Source of the DNA: Bryobacteraceae bacterium
GTDB taxonomy: Bacteria; Acidobacteriota; Terriglobia; Bryobacterales; Bryobacteraceae
Reading direction: 5' to 3'
Assembly: GCA_014379815.1 (NCBI GenBank)
Contig: JACMLA010000676.1
Span: 1 to 9,772, forward strand
Length of the DNA stretch: 9,772 bases
In this document: piece by piece, positions 7,664-9,772 of the stretch
Layout: the number at the start of each line of letters is the position of its first letter
Position numbering within the stretch: the stretch's first letter is position 1
Notes under the pieces: model-generated
Seen by the model: the letters and a program-made list of their open reading frames with translations, nothing else
What the model was told of the DNA's origin: nothing
Databases searched by the model: none
Translations under genes and position numbers: made by a program

Positions 7664-8086
7664 TTATGCTAGAGCAGGTTCTTCCGGGGGAATCTCCATG
7701 CGTTTCGCGTGCCGCCAGAGCCGTTCCAGATCGTAGTATAAGCGCGTCTTCTCAATGAAGATGTGCAGGATGAAGTCACCGTAGTCCATCAGAACCCATT
7801 CGGCGTTGTCGTAACCTTCCACGCTGACAGGAAGCTCGCCGCGATCGTTCTTCATCTGGACGTGAACTTCGTCGCAGACGGCCTGATTCTGGCGGGTATT
7901 CGTCCCGGTGCAGATGATGAAAAAATCCGTAAGGCTGGTTATGTCGCGGAGATCGAGGGCAACAAAATCGAGAGCTTTCTTTGACTGTGCGGCGCGAACA
8001 GCTGTGAACCAGTTGAGTTGGCCAACGTCAACTTCACTTGCTGCTGCTGAGGGAATAGCCGTAAGATCCTCGTGTTGCGTGCGGAT
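7664..8086 (-). CDS. rsfS: Ribosomal silencing factor RsfS, with non-canonical start
   Basis: RsfS (RsfA/Iojap family) binds ribosomal protein uL14 and blocks subunit joining when nutrients are scarce. The core is clear: KKALDFVALDLRDITSLTDF, FIICTGTNTRQNQAVCDEV, then VEGYDNAEWVLMDYGDFILH and YYDLERLW. The frame is open from the TAG at 8102-8104 down to the TAA at 7664. It contains no ATG, GTG or TTG before the internal Met at 7855, which lies in the middle of the conserved domain and cannot be the true start. The best placed candidate is ATC at 8086, with AGGAG (8093-8097) 6 nt upstream, giving 140 residues. ATT at 8056 is another option. Homologues usually begin near the LNWFTAVRAAQ segment (about residue 24 here), so a CTC or other start there, or a sequencing error, must be considered. 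The gene is divergent from the exported-protein gene. Confidence 0.88.
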   Translation of the reverse strand: MRTQHEDLTAIPSAAASEVDVGQLNWFTAVRAAQSKKALDFVALDLRDITSLTDFFIICTGTNTRQNQAVCDEVHVQMKNDRGELPVSVEGYDNAEWVLMDYGDFILHIFIEKTRLYYDLERLWRHAKRMEIPPEEPALA

Positions 8087-8092
8087 ACTGTT

Positions 8093-8097
8093 CTCCT
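8093..8097 (-). promoter_or_regulatory. Shine-Dalgarno site preceding the ATC codon of rsfS
   Basis: On the minus strand AGGAG lies 6 nt before an ATC codon (8084-8086) that is in frame with RsfS. It is the only strong ribosome binding site at the start of the open frame, and the in-frame TAG is 4 nt upstream of it. This makes ATC initiation the simplest reading, but it is not proven. Confidence 0.4.
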
Positions 8098-8123
8098 GCG
8101 GCTATCGTACTACACTAAAAGAG

Positions 8124-9002
8124 GTGCGTCTATTTGGCATAGCAATCGGATTTGTATTCTTACTTACTCTAGTTCAGGCGCAGACCACCAGTCCAGCGAG
8201 CCCTGCCGGATCCTCCGTCGATCTTAGTACTGCGCCGATGGCGGACTTGACTGAGATCAAAAAGATGGAAGTGGACCGCCTCCGGGCGATGGCGGAAGCC
8301 GGTGCGATTCCTCGCGCGAGACTGGAGCAGGCTCAGGCGGAACTGGCAGACTCGAGAGACAACATGATCCTCCGGCGAAGCCTGTATGGAAGCGTTCGCG
8401 TTGAGGACTTCACACCGGAGCAGGCAGACCAGATGGTCGAGGCCGCCCAGAGGCTGGTGGACCGGCAGTCGGATCGGTTTGAGAGTTCTAAAACTCTTGT
8501 CCGTGAAGGCGTAATGGCTCGGGCAAACCTCGTGGCCATGCTGGAAGATCTCGAGTTCCGGCGTAAAGCTCTGGATCTGGCTCACTTTCGGGCGAAACTC
8601 GTTGAGGAATTGGGAGAATACGCCCGCGCCGAGGAAGCAGCGGATTCTGACGACGGCGTGACGTTTCGGCTGGGTCGGATTGTCGAAAAGTTTAATGGTG
8701 GGGGCATTTTCACCAATCTCGACTGGGCTCGTGTGTCTACGGCATTTCAAAAGCAGTTTGCACGCCCTCTGCCTGTCAGTGCCAAAGGCGAAACGGCGAC
8801 TCACCGTGCGCTGGGCTTTGACCATCGGGGCCGTGTCGACATCGCTTTGAACCCGGACCAGCGCGAGGGAGTCTGGCTTCGCGGCTTTCTGAAACGTGCC
8901 CGCATCCCCTATTTCGCATTCCGAGCCGCAGTACGGGGCTCCGCCACGGCACCACATATCCACCTTGGACCGCCGAGCTTACGTCTGCGGATCGCTGACT
9001 AA
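8124..9002 (+). CDS. Exported protein with coiled-coil hairpin and possible M15-like zinc-peptidase C-terminus
   Basis: I do not recognise this 292-residue protein as a named family. The N-terminus is a signal peptide (MRLFGIAIGFVFLLTLVQAQ, likely cleaved near residue 20), so it acts outside the cytoplasm. Residues 42-172 are charged and helical. They hold two similar elements 69 residues apart: GAIPRARLEQAQAELADSRD (60-79) and GVMARANLVAMLEDLEFRRK (129-148), resembling the hairpins of TolC/HlyD-type proteins. The C-terminus (about 205-288) has H227, D233, H234, D239 in THRALGFDHRGRVDIALNP and H278/H280 in APHIHLGPPS. That pattern of His and Asp suits a zinc peptidase of the M15/DD-peptidase type; the assignment is tentative. 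The GTG at 8124 is chosen because it places the signal peptide first. It has no spaced Shine-Dalgarno site. The open frame continues upstream across rsfS, where it is only antisense shadow. Confidence 0.7.
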   Translation: MRLFGIAIGFVFLLTLVQAQTTSPASPAGSSVDLSTAPMADLTEIKKMEVDRLRAMAEAGAIPRARLEQAQAELADSRDNMILRRSLYGSVRVEDFTPEQADQMVEAAQRLVDRQSDRFESSKTLVREGVMARANLVAMLEDLEFRRKALDLAHFRAKLVEELGEYARAEEAADSDDGVTFRLGRIVEKFNGGGIFTNLDWARVSTAFQKQFARPLPVSAKGETATHRALGFDHRGRVDIALNPDQREGVWLRGFLKRARIPYFAFRAAVRGSATAPHIHLGPPSLRLRIAD

Positions 9003-9023
9003 CAATCGGACCCTACTAACAAT
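8998..9023 (+). repeat. Direct repeat ACTAACAAT flanking the gap before hpt
   Basis: ACTAACAAT occurs at 8998-9006 and again at 9015-9023, and the bases after each copy are similar (CGGA and AGAA). The first copy spans the stop codon of the exported-protein gene and the second ends 3 nt before the hpt ATG. It may be chance or a small regulatory site; nothing else supports a role. Confidence 0.3.
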
Positions 9024-9026
9024 AGA

Positions 9027-9557
9027 ATGAGCGAACACAGGCTTCGCACCCTGATCCCCGCCAGTGACATTGCAGAACGGGTTGCCGCTTTGGGACGGCA
9101 GATTACGATTGACTACCCGGGCGACGCGCCCCTGTACCTCGTAGGAATCCTGAAAGGTGCCGTGATGTTCCATGCCGATCTGGCCCGCGCCATTACCCGG
9201 CCGGTGCGTGTCGACTTCATAGGAATCTCCAGCTACGGAAAAGAGAAAACCAGCTCCGGTCAGGTGAAGCTGACAAAGGATCTCGATATCTCCATTGAAG
9301 GCGCAGACGTGCTGGTGGTGGAGGACATTGTCGACACCGGAGTCACGCTGACGTACCTGCTAGGTGTGCTGCATCAGCGCAAGCCGAAAAGCATCCGGAT
9401 TGCCGCCTTCCTCGACAAGCCGGAACGCCGGATGCGCCCCGTCCATGCCAGCTATGTCGGCTTCACGATTCCAGACGAGTTCGTAGTGGGATACGGCCTC
9501 GACTTCGCCGAAGATTATCGCCACCTCAGAGATGTGTGCGTTCTGGAAAGCGATTAA
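9027..9557 (+). CDS. hpt: Hypoxanthine phosphoribosyltransferase
   Basis: This enzyme converts hypoxanthine (and usually guanine) plus PRPP to IMP/GMP in cytoplasmic purine salvage. The 176 residues match the normal bacterial length. Visible motifs are ILKGA (41-45), the flexible-loop SSYG segment (68-71), the PRPP-binding motif VLVVEDIVDTGVTL (95-108) with the acidic pair E99-D100, and the purine-binding part (AAFLDKP 126-132; VGYGLDFAEDYRHL 154-167). All expected catalytic residues appear intact. The ATG lies 24 nt after the stop of the exported-protein gene and lacks a recognisable Shine-Dalgarno site. Cotranscription with that gene is likely from the spacing, although no functional link is evident. 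Confidence 0.96.
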   Translation: MSEHRLRTLIPASDIAERVAALGRQITIDYPGDAPLYLVGILKGAVMFHADLARAITRPVRVDFIGISSYGKEKTSSGQVKLTKDLDISIEGADVLVVEDIVDTGVTLTYLLGVLHQRKPKSIRIAAFLDKPERRMRPVHASYVGFTIPDEFVVGYGLDFAEDYRHLRDVCVLESD

Positions 9558-9626
9558 AGACACCTGTGGCGTGAGTTGTTTTGGTTTCCTTCCCCGCGAC
9601 CTTGGTTTACGCCCTGATTCTCTCTG

Positions 9627-9772
9627 TTATGCGGCCTCCGGCACTGGAATGGGTTGTGTGTCCTGGGTTTCCGGGGCTTCGGGTACCGGGACGATTGCGC
9701 ATGTTTCGTCCTGACCGAAGGAAGCCAATTTCTCTTCATTTGCTGGGGGAAAGTCCCAGCGGCCCTCCAAAA
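9627..9772 (-). CDS. C-terminal end of an unidentified protein (5' part beyond window)
   Basis: On the minus strand an open frame enters from the window edge and ends at TAA (9627-9629), giving 47 residues. It reads LEGRWDFPPANEEKLASFG, then a tail rich in Pro, Glu, Val and Ala (VPVPEAPETQDTQPIPVPEA). The amino-acid composition is like a disordered C-terminal tail of a real protein, and no conserved domain is visible. It converges on hpt with about 70 bp between the two stops. A competing plus-strand frame (ATG at 9701) also runs to the edge but has no better support. Confidence 0.4.
   Translation of the reverse strand, partial: LEGRWDFPPANEEKLASFGQDETCAIVPVPEAPETQDTQPIPVPEAA

Noticed and set aside
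7908..8123. Upstream extension of the exported-protein frame to an ATG at 7908
   Set aside because: It would run antisense through rsfS and bury the clear signal peptide 72 residues inside the protein.
9568..9613. GGCGTGA...TTACGCC hairpin after hpt
   Set aside because: The 7-bp stem with a wobble encloses a 32-nt loop and has no T-tract, so it is too weak to call a terminator.

Overview
The window (about 58% GC by eye) reads as a chromosomal housekeeping region of a Gram-negative-type, soil-like bacterium. The best guess is Acidobacteriota (Solibacter/Bryobacter-like). This rests on the style of the sigma-70 protein and of the ECF-sigma/LiaF-like operon, and it is an inference, not a proof. 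No mobile elements, CRISPR arrays, tRNAs or rRNAs were seen. Nearly all the DNA is coding.

Left part, minus strand (3073 to 1): a polytopic flippase-like membrane protein (LPG-synthase-TM family) overlaps nrdR by 4 bp. A 310-bp gap follows, then rpoD, the primary sigma factor, which runs off the left edge. The gap holds a candidate extended -10 promoter and a terminator-like hairpin with a T-rich tail about 30 nt before the rpoD Shine-Dalgarno site.

Centre, plus strand (3215 to 7248): a six-gene operon. It encodes an ECF sigma factor, a zinc-finger (HC2-type) membrane anti-sigma factor, a B-box-like zinc-finger membrane protein, two small LiaI/LiaF-like membrane proteins, and a LiaF-like protein with a large DUF4097-type beta-repeat domain. 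The last four junctions all overlap by 4 or 8 bp. One two-helix membrane module (G-P-x-V-L-I-x-L-G ... W-P-x-x-L-I-x-x-G) occurs five times across the last four genes. The layout suggests an envelope-stress sensing and response unit controlled by its own sigma factor. A candidate ECF-type promoter (GAACTT-N15-CGTTCTA) lies just upstream.

Right part: on the minus strand, a PilZ-domain protein and rsfS (ribosomal silencing factor). The rsfS reading frame has no ATG, GTG or TTG before residue 78, and a well placed Shine-Dalgarno site precedes an ATC codon. Divergent from it on the plus strand are an exported protein with a coiled-coil hairpin plus a possible M15-like zinc-peptidase C-terminus, and then hpt (hypoxanthine phosphoribosyltransferase). 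The C-terminal end of an unidentified minus-strand gene enters from the right edge.

The most interesting items are the LiaF-module operon, the non-canonical rsfS start, the rpoD leader hairpin and the unusual exported protein before hpt.
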